From the NCBI GenBank assembly GCA_026985835.1, contig JALSPS010000049.1:1-11972 (forward strand): DNA of 11,972 bases, read 5' to 3'. The notes below the pieces were generated by a model, which made no database searches, was not told the origin of the DNA, and saw only the letters and a program-made list of their open reading frames with translations. Below are positions 1 through 5,105 of the stretch, piece after piece. Within the stretch, counting starts at the first letter, position 1, and the number at the start of each line of letters is the position of its first letter. The position numbers and the translations under genes were made by a program. This DNA is from Candidatus Kaiserbacteria bacterium (lineage in GTDB: Bacteria; Patescibacteriota; Minisyncoccia; Phycocordibacterales; UBA2100).

Positions 1-1
1 A

Positions 2-361
2 AACATTTATAAATCAGAAAAAGGATTATTGGATAAAACAAATAAACAGTTTCAAAAAGAGCTTATATCCTCCGTTAAAATTCTATCAAATGAAATAAAA
101 CGCCATTATGATTTTTGGTCTTCCAGGCGAGATGAGAATGGTTTTCCGAAAGAACAAATAAAAAAAATATACATATGCGGTGGAGCCAGCGCTCTTTTAG
201 GGTTAAAAGAATTTTTAACGGATGAATTAAATGTTCCGGTTGATTATGCAAATGTTTGGCAAAATTTGTTTGATATAAATGATTATATTCCCGATATTGA
301 GCCGGATAAATCTAGACAATATGCAACTGCAATTGGGCTTTTGTTACTTGATTCAATTTGA
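2..361 (+). CDS. pilM: Type IV pilus assembly protein PilM, C-terminal part (5' truncated by window edge)
   Basis: PilM is an actin-like cytoplasmic ATPase-fold protein that binds the N-terminal tail of PilN and links the cytoplasmic pilus motor to the inner-membrane platform. The frame is open from base 2 with no stop, so the gene begins outside the window; a TTG at 29 is an internal codon rather than a convincing start. The visible 120 residues match the C-terminal end of the family: the segment IYICGGASALLGLKEFL is the typical phosphate-2/adenosine loop (GGxSxLxGLxEFL), followed by a PV-x-YANVWQNL strand region and a final helix, RQYATAIGLLLLDSI. It stops with TGA at 359-361, overlapping or abutting the next gene. 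Together with the two genes that follow it forms a pilM-N-O order. The family call is secure; the missing N-terminus means completeness cannot be judged. Confidence 0.88.
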   Translation, partial: NIYKSEKGLLDKTNKQFQKELISSVKILSNEIKRHYDFWSSRRDENGFPKEQIKKIYICGGASALLGLKEFLTDELNVPVDYANVWQNLFDINDYIPDIEPDKSRQYATAIGLLLLDSI

Positions 362-363
362 TT

Positions 364-894
364 ATGGCAAATGTATTACCTGCACAAAAAAGAATAGGAT
401 TAAAAAGATATTTTATTTTAAGGATAATCTCTCTTATTTTTTTGGTAACAGGTGTGGTCTTTCTTATTACTATGCTTTTTTTTATTCCAAAATATGTTGA
501 GTCAAAATTATTGCTCTCACAGATTGAGCAAGAGCAAGAAATAACTGCAGCACATATAAACAAGGCCAAGGTTAATAAAGTTAAAAAAGAGGTAAAACAT
601 CTGAATACTTTAATTTCCAGAATAGATAAAATGACAGATTCAATTTTAATATCCATTTTATTGAATAACATTATGGATATTGCCGGAGAAGCAATTCAGA
701 TTGTTTCAATTCGTTTATCAGTTGATCCATCTTCTTCTAAAATATATCTATCAGGGCTTGCCTCAAATAGAGAGGAATTGTCAGCTTTCGTGGATAGACT
801 TTCAGCCTCGGATCAATTTAAAACAATAAATATACCATTTGACGACTTTAGCAAAAGTGAGAAAACCACATTTACATTATCAATAGAAATATGA
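364..894 (+). CDS. pilN: PilN-like type IV pilus inner-membrane platform protein
   Basis: A bitopic membrane protein of 176 residues. PilN proteins bind PilM through a short cytoplasmic N-terminus and PilO through their periplasmic domain. Visible here are a short basic N-terminus with a LPAQKR segment (compare the NLLP-type PilM-binding motif), one strong hydrophobic helix at about residues 18-42, a coiled-coil-prone stretch (about 45-90, rich in E/K/Q), and a C-terminal ferredoxin-like domain containing the typical pattern IYLSGLASNREELSAFVDRL and then a final beta strand. The ATG at 364 is chosen. A TTG at 358 would add two residues and overlap the upstream TGA. No Shine-Dalgarno is visible, so initiation is probably by coupling to pilM. 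It overlaps the next gene by 4 nt (ATGA). The sequence similarity is weak, as usual in this family, and the context carries the assignment. Confidence 0.75.
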   Translation: MANVLPAQKRIGLKRYFILRIISLIFLVTGVVFLITMLFFIPKYVESKLLLSQIEQEQEITAAHINKAKVNKVKKEVKHLNTLISRIDKMTDSILISILLNNIMDIAGEAIQIVSIRLSVDPSSSKIYLSGLASNREELSAFVDRLSASDQFKTINIPFDDFSKSEKTTFTLSIEI

Positions 895-1400
895 ATTTAA
901 AAAGAAATACATATTTAATATTTGGGGCTTCGGTGTTGTTTCTTTTGTTTGTAGCTTGGTTTTTATTTACTGTAATCTCTGAGATAAATAATAATTCCGA
1001 AACTGCGCAAATTATAAAATTTGCAAGCGAAGAGAAAATAATAAGAAAAAAATATGAATCGCTACTATTGAAACAATTTGAAAGAACGGAGAGTTTGCGT
1101 GAACAGTTTAAAAGTATTTTCTTGACAAAAGATGATGTTGTTGAGTTTATTAAAGAAATTGAATCAATTGCAAGACACAGAGGAATTTTCTTACACGTAA
1201 AATCAATAAGAAAGTCAACACAAAGTATTGATTTTTATATATCTACTCATGGTTCTTTTGACAGCATTAATTTACTGTTAACAGATTTTGAAAATTTGGA
1301 TAAGGCATCTTATGTAAGCGGTGTATCATTAAGCAGGACACCGGGTAAAAAAATATGGAAAGCAGAATACATAGTTTCTGTTTTTAAGTATAATGAATAA
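891..1400 (+). CDS. pilO: PilO-like type IV pilus inner-membrane platform protein
   Basis: A bitopic protein of 169 residues that follows pilN with an ATGA overlap. PilO heterodimerises with PilN in the periplasm and aligns the pilus machine. It shows a short basic N-terminus, one transmembrane helix at about residues 8-29, a charged helical stretch (about 35-75) compatible with coiled coil, and a compact C-terminal alpha/beta domain (about 80-169). The segment EFIKEIESIARHRGIFLHVKSI is of the form usual for PilO (helix followed by strand), with a later FDSINLLLTDFENL helix. It is slightly shorter than proteobacterial PilO (about 200 residues). The assignment rests on topology, fold pattern and position; a generic bitopic protein cannot be fully excluded from sequence alone. 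Confidence 0.7.
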   Translation: MNLKRNTYLIFGASVLFLLFVAWFLFTVISEINNNSETAQIIKFASEEKIIRKKYESLLLKQFERTESLREQFKSIFLTKDDVVEFIKEIESIARHRGIFLHVKSIRKSTQSIDFYISTHGSFDSINLLLTDFENLDKASYVSGVSLSRTPGKKIWKAEYIVSVFKYNE

Positions 1401-1402
1401 TT

Positions 1403-1690
1403 ATGTTTAATTTTTTTAAAAAGATATTAAATTTACAGAAATGGTTTACAAGGAAATTTAATATAAAGTATGTTCCTGCTGTTAGTTTTATTTGGATTTT
1501 ATTATTAGGTTATGGTTTTATAGCTTTTATTGTATCGGTATTTTTATTAAATCTTACCCTTAATAAATTAACAAAAAACACCGAGCCTGAGAACGAAACA
1601 AATAAAAAAAAGGTTGAGTATATCCTGATACAAGAAGGAAAAATCAGAGATATTATAAATCGTTATAAGAGCCGTACTATTGACCAATAA
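1403..1690 (+). CDS. Small single-span membrane protein at the end of the pilus operon, unknown function
   Basis: 95 residues, starting 2 nt after pilO, the same spacing seen between other cotranscribed genes here (5103/5106, 10182/10185). The N-terminus is very basic (FFKKILNLQKWFTRKFNIK). One hydrophobic helix spans about residues 27-51, and the C-terminal 40 residues are charged, with many K/E/N, and probably lie on the trans side of the membrane. No lipobox or PilP-like proline-rich linker is visible, so PilP is not supported. Its position makes a role as an accessory subunit of the PilMNO platform plausible, but this is inference only. The last codons overlap the likely -35 of the tRNA-Arg promoter (1680-1685). 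Confidence 0.62.
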   Translation: MFNFFKKILNLQKWFTRKFNIKYVPAVSFIWILLLGYGFIAFIVSVFLLNLTLNKLTKNTEPENETNKKKVEYILIQEGKIRDIINRYKSRTIDQ

Positions 1691-1707
1691 TTTTCTTAGT
1701 GTAAAGT
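1680..1707 (+). promoter_or_regulatory. Promoter of tRNA-Arg
   Basis: TTGACC at 1680-1685 (5 of 6 to consensus) and TAAAGT at 1702-1707 are separated by 16 nt. The start point would fall at about 1714, four bases before the tRNA. The -35 box lies inside the last codons of the upstream gene. Confidence 0.5.
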
Positions 1708-1717
1708 TTATGCCGAT

Positions 1718-1789
1718 GCTCCTGTAGTTCAATGGATAGAACAGGTGGCTTCTACCCACCCGATGGGGGTTCGAATCCTCCCGGGAGCA
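1718..1789 (+). tRNA. tRNA-Arg(UCU)
   Basis: A complete cloverleaf can be drawn. The acceptor stem is GCTCCTG (1718-1724) with CGGGAGC (1782-1788), which includes one T-G pair. The D stem is GTTC/GAAC, the anticodon stem GGTGG/CCACC (1744-1748/1756-1760) with loop CTTCTAC, giving anticodon TCT at 1751-1753, which reads AGA/AGG. The T stem is GGGGG/CCTCC with loop TTCGAAT (1770-1776), and the discriminator is A1789. CCA is not encoded; the DNA continues CAACAA. The anticodon loop is uninterrupted. The 3' end of this gene is repeated exactly about 190 bp downstream. Confidence 0.95.
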
Positions 1790-1792
1790 CAA
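1778..1792 (+). repeat. Direct repeat copy 1: 3' end of tRNA-Arg
   Basis: CTCCCGGGAGCACAA covers the end of the T stem, the acceptor 3' strand, the discriminator base and three trailer bases. An identical 15-base copy lies at 1970-1984. The core CTCCCGGGAG is itself palindromic. Confidence 0.85.
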
Positions 1793-1984
1793 CAAGCGCA
1801 GCGAAGTGGTGCGAGCGGAGCAATGCAAACTGCTTTGCATTGCGCGAGGATTCGAAAGGCGGAGTCATGTTGGAGTGAGGAACGAACGACAACAGACGAG
1901 CCCGGGCAGGAGCCACTTAGTATTTTGTGAGTGGAACGAAACAAAATACTTAGTGAGCTGACGCCGAAACTCCCGGGAGCACAA
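1790..1984 (+). ncRNA. Candidate structured RNA element attached to tRNA-Arg
   Basis: This stretch is clearly richer in GC than the flanking protein genes and contains no credible gene. It has three local hairpins: 1820-1829/1834-1843 (10 perfect base pairs, CTGC loop); 1864-1872/1890-1897 (8 bp with one bulged A); and 1914-1928/1941-1955 (15 bp with one mismatch). The second and third hairpins have unrelated stems but related loops: GAGTGAGGAACGAA (1873-1886) and GAGTGGAACGAA (1929-1940). A further related string, GAGCGGAGCAA, lies at 1813-1823. An 11-nt inverted copy of the tRNA T-arm (1770-1780) is at 1846-1856. The segment ends with a second copy of the tRNA 3' end and an intrinsic terminator, so it is probably cotranscribed with the tRNA. 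The function is unknown; alternatives are a remnant of a small tRNA-targeted mobile element or a long structured tRNA trailer. Confidence 0.45.
1970..1984 (+). repeat. Direct repeat copy 2: displaced duplicate of the tRNA-Arg 3' end
   Basis: An exact copy of 1778-1792. It contains a full CGGGAGC-A, which could pair with the tRNA 5' acceptor strand (1718-1724) in place of copy 1. The position is what an attL/attR pair at a tRNA 3' end would look like, but the enclosed segment is only about 190 bp and has no integrase. Confidence 0.8.
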
Positions 1985-2005
1985 AAACCGCATTTCGGCG
2001 GTTTT
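1984..2005 (+). terminator. Intrinsic terminator after tRNA-Arg element
   Basis: AAAACCGC (1984-1991), loop ATTTCG, then GCGGTTTT (1998-2005). The T run forms part of the stem, and the mirror-image A run makes it usable from either side. Confidence 0.65.
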
Positions 2006-2066
2006 CAAAAATAAGGAAGGTAAATTTGATTTTTATGCAGAGATTATTTACTTTTTACTTTCAATT

Positions 2067-2094
2067 TTGCTCCATATAATTTATTTGGTATAAT
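2067..2094 (+). promoter_or_regulatory. Extended -10 promoter of the patatin-like gene
   Basis: TTGCTC (2067-2072), 16 nt, then TGG-TATAAT (TG at 2086-2087, hexamer 2089-2094). The start point is predicted at about 2101. A second TATAAT at 2075-2080 lacks the TG extension and is less likely. Confidence 0.6.
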
Positions 2095-2113
2095 AAAATT
2101 ACGATGAAGATAG

Positions 2114-2119
2114 AAGGAG
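2114..2119 (+). promoter_or_regulatory. Strong Shine-Dalgarno deciding the 2125 start
   Basis: AAGGAG is separated by 5 nt from ATG 2125. Nearly all other protein genes in the window lack an SD, so this one stands out and argues for 2125 over 2104. Confidence 0.65.
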
Positions 2120-2124
2120 AGTCA

Positions 2125-3120
2125 ATGTTTACAAAAAAGGAAAGTAATGAAAGTGGACATGTTGATTTTTTTAAGTATCTTGAAGGTCGCGAAGATGTAG
2201 TTTTCCAAAATTTATTTCGAAAAAAAAGATTACTTGATGCGCAAAATGATGAGCATAAAAAAATAAGACCGCTTCTAATTTCGTTACCGGGAATCATGAG
2301 AGGTGTAATAGGGGGGGGACAAGTTTCTGCCTTGCAGGATTTTGGACTTAATTATGTTTTCGATAATGTCATAGGGAGTTCCGCAGGGGCTCCAACAGTT
2401 TCGTATTTTGTTGCAGGTCAAGCGAAGCTTGGAACATCTATATATTATGAAGAGTTGGTACAAAATGATTTTTTAGCATTCAATAGATTTATTACTTCAA
2501 GATTTACAAAAGAAAACATAGCGAGAATAGATATGCTCTGTGATGTTTTTAGAGGAAAGGTTTCAAATAAAGCATTGGATATAGGGGCCATTTTAAATAG
2601 TAGGACTCGTGTTCATATTTCAGCAACAGAATATGAAACTGGAAAATCAAAAATTTTTCCGTTTGACGGTAAGATTGATCTTATTAAACTTATGCAAGCA
2701 TCCATAGCAATGCCTGTTTTATATTCCACTAAAGTAGATATAGACGGAATAAGGTATATAGATGGAGCTTTGGGTTCACTTATTCCGTCTTCTGAGTGGA
2801 TTGATCATATTGATCCAACAGATATTGTAATTTTAGCTAATAGAAGTCAGGGCCTAAATGGGAATTACTCTCTCCTTGAACGGCATATAATGAAGTTTTT
2901 TATAAGAAAATTACCGCAACCAATACAATATAATTTATTGAATTATAATGATATTGTTTTAAGAGATTTTATGAGATTGAGATCTGATACCAAAAGAAAT
3001 TATGTGATAGTTTGGGGTGACGAGATATCTGCATATGAAATGAACCATGACAAACTGAAGACAACAGCTAATGATTCTTACCATACAATGATGGATATAC
3101 TAAGATACTTTCAGTCCTAA
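2125..3120 (+). CDS. Patatin-like phospholipase family protein (YjjU-like)
   Basis: A serine acyl hydrolase of the patatin fold, expected to cleave ester bonds in lipids. In 331 residues from this start, the glycine-rich oxyanion segment is GVIGGGQVSAL (60-70), the nucleophile elbow is GSSAG with Ser86, and the catalytic Asp lies in IDGALGSLIP (Asp213), so the Ser-Asp dyad is complete. There is no signal peptide or membrane helix, so it is probably cytoplasmic or peripherally bound to the membrane. The ATG at 2125 is preferred because AAGGAG (2114-2119) lies 5 nt upstream of it. An in-frame ATG at 2104 adds MKIEGES and would be almost leaderless from the promoter above, so two starts are possible. 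It is monocistronic, between a tRNA terminator and its own downstream gap. The physiological substrate cannot be read from the sequence. Confidence 0.87.
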   Translation: MFTKKESNESGHVDFFKYLEGREDVVFQNLFRKKRLLDAQNDEHKKIRPLLISLPGIMRGVIGGGQVSALQDFGLNYVFDNVIGSSAGAPTVSYFVAGQAKLGTSIYYEELVQNDFLAFNRFITSRFTKENIARIDMLCDVFRGKVSNKALDIGAILNSRTRVHISATEYETGKSKIFPFDGKIDLIKLMQASIAMPVLYSTKVDIDGIRYIDGALGSLIPSSEWIDHIDPTDIVILANRSQGLNGNYSLLERHIMKFFIRKLPQPIQYNLLNYNDIVLRDFMRLRSDTKRNYVIVWGDEISAYEMNHDKLKTTANDSYHTMMDILRYFQS

Positions 3121-3173
3121 TGTGAATTATCAAATACAACAAATAAATTAAAGAAGCACACTCATCAATTTGC

Positions 3174-3201
3174 TTGATACACAAATTATATTTGTTAAAC
3201 T
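3174..3201 (+). promoter_or_regulatory. Extended -10 promoter of the cation exchanger gene, start point at the ATG
   Basis: TTGATA (3174-3179), 16 nt, then TGT-TAAACT (TG 3193-3194, hexamer 3196-3201). Counting 7 nt from the hexamer end puts +1 at 3208, the A of the ATG. No SD precedes the gene. Confidence 0.5.
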
Positions 3202-3207
3202 CTAAAA

Positions 3208-4176
3208 ATGTTTGAATTATCAAATTTGGTATTATTGATAGTCGTTGTCGTAAGTCTTTTTATTATAGTAAAATCAGCTGATTATTTCGTACTTGGAGCC
3301 GCTTCTGTTGCAAAAAGATTTGGAATTCAGGATTTTATTATCGGCCTTACTGTTATTGCAATTGGAACTTCAGCACCGGAATTGGTGGTTAATGTATTGG
3401 CGGTATTTCAAGATGCGACAGCGCTCTCTCTTGGAAATGTTTTGGGAAGTAATATCATAAATATAATGCTTGGACTTGGTATAGCTTCTTTATTTGCTCC
3501 GCTTGCAGTTAAACACTCAACTGTTTGGAAAGAGTTTCCATTTATGTTACTTTCAGTAATTATTGTGCTTCTACTTGGCGCAGGCAGTTTTTTTTCTGTC
3601 GCATCTGAGCATATTATTTCTAGGGCTGATGGTATGGTTCTTTTGAGTTTTTTTATTATTTTTATTGTTTATACATTTGGATTACATGGATCCTCAAAAC
3701 AAGAATCAATAGATTCAGAAAATTCGCTTAGCAAATCTTTACTTTTTCTTTTTGGGGGAGTTGCGACATTGTTATTTTCCGGTGAGATTTTAGTAAAGTC
3801 AGCCGTCGCTCTTGCTGAATCTTTTGGCGTGTCTCAAAACCTTATAGGTTTAACGATTGTAGCCATAGGGACATCTTTGCCGGAAATCGTGACAGCAATT
3901 AGCGCTGTGAGAAAGGGGATGGTGGATATGGTTGTTGGCGGGATAGTCGGGTCCAATATATTTAATATGTTTTTAATTCTCGGGGCAACATCAATTGTAG
4001 CCCCATTACAATTTACAAAGGCAAATTTCATAGACACCCTTATTTTAATTGGCGCGTCTCTTTCTCTCTTTTTCTCAATGTTTATAGGAAAGAAACACTC
4101 ACTTGAAAGAGGTCAGGGAATTTTATTTATCGTAGCGTATGTTGCATATATTGTATTTGCTTTAATTCGCGGGTAA
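3208..4176 (+). CDS. CaCA-family calcium/sodium (cation/Ca2+) antiporter, YrbG-like
   Basis: A membrane antiporter that exchanges Ca2+ for Na+ or H+ across the cytoplasmic membrane. Its 322 residues are about the length of E. coli YrbG (325). The two inverted alpha repeats are obvious: GLTVIAIGTSAPELVVN (46-62), with GNVLGSNIINI (76-86), and GLTIVAIGTSLPEIVTA (214-230), with GGIVGSNIFNM (244-254). The ion-binding glutamates of the two repeats are Glu58 and Glu226. About ten hydrophobic helices cover the protein, with one polar central loop at about 160-176 (HGSSKQESIDSENSLSK) joining the two halves. It is not closely coupled to the neighbouring genes and has its own promoter. Ion selectivity cannot be decided from sequence; the family call is secure. 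Confidence 0.93.
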   Translation: MFELSNLVLLIVVVVSLFIIVKSADYFVLGAASVAKRFGIQDFIIGLTVIAIGTSAPELVVNVLAVFQDATALSLGNVLGSNIINIMLGLGIASLFAPLAVKHSTVWKEFPFMLLSVIIVLLLGAGSFFSVASEHIISRADGMVLLSFFIIFIVYTFGLHGSSKQESIDSENSLSKSLLFLFGGVATLLFSGEILVKSAVALAESFGVSQNLIGLTIVAIGTSLPEIVTAISAVRKGMVDMVVGGIVGSNIFNMFLILGATSIVAPLQFTKANFIDTLILIGASLSLFFSMFIGKKHSLERGQGILFIVAYVAYIVFALIRG

Positions 4177-4205
4177 ATTATTGATTGAATTAACTTTTCG
4201 AATTT

Positions 4206-4233
4206 GGAGGTACTAATGCATTTCTTCCTTTGA
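4206..4233 (+). promoter_or_regulatory. SD plus five-codon minigene downstream of the exchanger
   Basis: GGAGG (4206-4210) is followed after 5 nt by ATG 4216 and a stop after five codons (MHFFL, TGA 4231-4233). It lies 23 nt before a strong hairpin. This is either a chance match or a translated leader. It resembles the SD-ATG-hairpin arrangement at 6023-6084. Confidence 0.25.
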
Positions 4234-4255
4234 GAAAGTGATAAGGTTAATGATT

Positions 4256-4286
4256 AATCCCCTCAACGCGAAGCGTTGAGGGGATT
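4256..4286 (-). terminator. Perfect GAA-loop hairpin, terminator of tRNA-Val
   Basis: Two 14-nt arms (4256-4269 and 4273-4286) are perfectly complementary, with loop GAA and the core GCGAAGC, a sequence known to form an exceptionally stable mini-hairpin as DNA. It starts 5 nt beyond the tRNA-Val 3' end on the minus strand. The T run after it is poor on both strands (ATTAATCATT on minus, TGTTGTGGG on plus), so termination is likely but not proven. It may also serve transcripts of the exchanger gene. Confidence 0.6.
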
Positions 4287-4291
4287 TGTTG

Positions 4292-4365
4292 TGGGCGATG
4301 GAGGACTCGAACCTCCGACATCCACTTTGTAAGAGTGGCGCTCTAGCCAACTGAGCTAATCGCCC
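4292..4365 (-). tRNA. tRNA-Val(UAC)
   Basis: Read on the minus strand. The acceptor stem is GGGCGAT (from 4365) with ATCGCCC, and the discriminator A is complementary to T4292. The D arm contains AGCTCAGTTGGCTAGAGC. The anticodon stem is CCACT/AGTGG with loop CTTACAA, giving anticodon TAC, which reads GUA/GUG. The T arm is GGAGG-TTCGAGT-CCTCC. All stems pair fully. CCA is not encoded; the trailer reads CAACAA, as after tRNA-Arg. Length is 74 nt. Confidence 0.95.
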
Positions 4366-4399
4366 ATTCACCAAAGGTGGAGCATTTCTGCTCAGGTGG

Positions 4400-4405
4400 T
4401 ATAAT
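4400..4405 (+). promoter_or_regulatory. Extended -10 box of uppS
   Basis: TGG-TATAAT (TG 4397-4398, hexamer 4400-4405) with no good -35, as is common for extended -10 promoters. The start point is predicted around 4412, one or two bases before ATG 4414. A direct repeat AGGTGG occurs at 4375-4380 and 4394-4399, the second copy touching the -10 box. Confidence 0.6.
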
Positions 4406-4429
4406 AACTCGCAATGGAGAAAAAAACAA
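4401..4429 (-). promoter_or_regulatory. Promoter of tRNA-Val, sharing its -10 with uppS
   Basis: On the minus strand: TTGTTT (plus positions 4424-4429), a 17-nt spacer, and TATTAT (4401-4406). The start point is predicted near 4394, giving a leader of about 29 nt before the tRNA. The -35 lies inside the first codons of uppS. Confidence 0.5.
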
Positions 4430-5103
4430 GTCTTAAAAGTATAGGAATCATTTTAGATGGTAATAGACGCTGGGCAAGAGAACGCGGAATGCATACCTTG
4501 GAAGGGCACAGGCGCGGATTTGAAAATCTTAAGAATATAACAAAATTTATAGCGGAAACCGACATAGAGGATATGGCGGTGTATGCATTTTCAACAGAAA
4601 ACTGGAACAGGTCTCCGGAAGAGGTTGCTTATTTGATGGATTTATTTGTAGAACTTTTTTCCTCCATTGATGAAATAAAAAGAAGTGGGGTTAAAATTAA
4701 GGTAGTAGGTAAAAAAACATTATTTAGTAAGAAGTTACAAGAACTTATCGCAAATGCTGAAGACGAGACAAAAAATAATAAAAATCTAACACTTTGGATC
4801 GCTCTTTCTTATGGAGGCAGATTGGAGTTATCTGAAGCAGCTCGCGTATTAATTGAAAAAACTAACAAATCACAAATAATTACAGAAGAATTATTTAAAT
4901 CTTTTATGTGGAGTGCCGAATTACCTGATTTTGATATTTTAATTCGTACAGGTGGTGAACATCGTCTTTCAAATTTTTTCCCCTGGCAGAGCGCTTATGC
5001 TGAGTTATTTTTTGAAAAAAAATATTGGCCGGAATTCAGTATTGATGATTTAAAAAATATCTTTGATAAATACAAAAAAAGACATAGGAGATTTGGTAAA
5101 TAA
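4414..5103 (+). CDS. uppS: Undecaprenyl diphosphate synthase (cis-prenyltransferase)
   Basis: Condenses farnesyl diphosphate with eight isopentenyl diphosphates to make C55 undecaprenyl diphosphate, the lipid carrier for peptidoglycan and surface glycans. It is cytoplasmic and membrane-associated. Its 229 residues are somewhat shorter than E. coli UppS (253). Family motifs in order: GIILDGNRRWARERG (11-25, catalytic Asp15), EGHRRG (30-35), AVYAFSTENWNR (55-66), SYGGRLEL (132-139, where the usual Asn is Ser), and LIRTGGEHRLSNF (176-188), then AYAELFF. The start is fixed: the first motif begins at residue 11, and no other ATG precedes it. No SD is visible, and the promoter predicts a near-leaderless mRNA. 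It is followed after 2 nt by the pseudouridine synthase, so the two are probably cotranscribed. Confidence 0.96.
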   Translation: MEKKTSLKSIGIILDGNRRWARERGMHTLEGHRRGFENLKNITKFIAETDIEDMAVYAFSTENWNRSPEEVAYLMDLFVELFSSIDEIKRSGVKIKVVGKKTLFSKKLQELIANAEDETKNNKNLTLWIALSYGGRLELSEAARVLIEKTNKSQIITEELFKSFMWSAELPDFDILIRTGGEHRLSNFFPWQSAYAELFFEKKYWPEFSIDDLKNIFDKYKKRHRRFGK

Positions 5104-5105
5104 AT

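Noticed and set aside
312..671. Minus-strand 119-codon frame opposite the pilN-like gene, and plus-strand 279-500
   Set aside because: Shadow frames of the pilM/pilN coding frames; the opposite frame fits family patterns and operon spacing.
1568..1944. Open frames on both strands over tRNA-Arg and its downstream segment
   Set aside because: They run across a perfect tRNA cloverleaf and strong hairpins, with no protein-like composition and no start signals.
1790..1984. CRISPR array or integron cassette
   Set aside because: The repeated loops differ in spacing and stems, there are no regular spacers, no Cas or integrase genes, and no attC-type pair.
3834..4037. Minus-strand 67-codon frame in the exchanger gene
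   Set aside because: Antisense to the conserved alpha-2 repeat of the CaCA protein.
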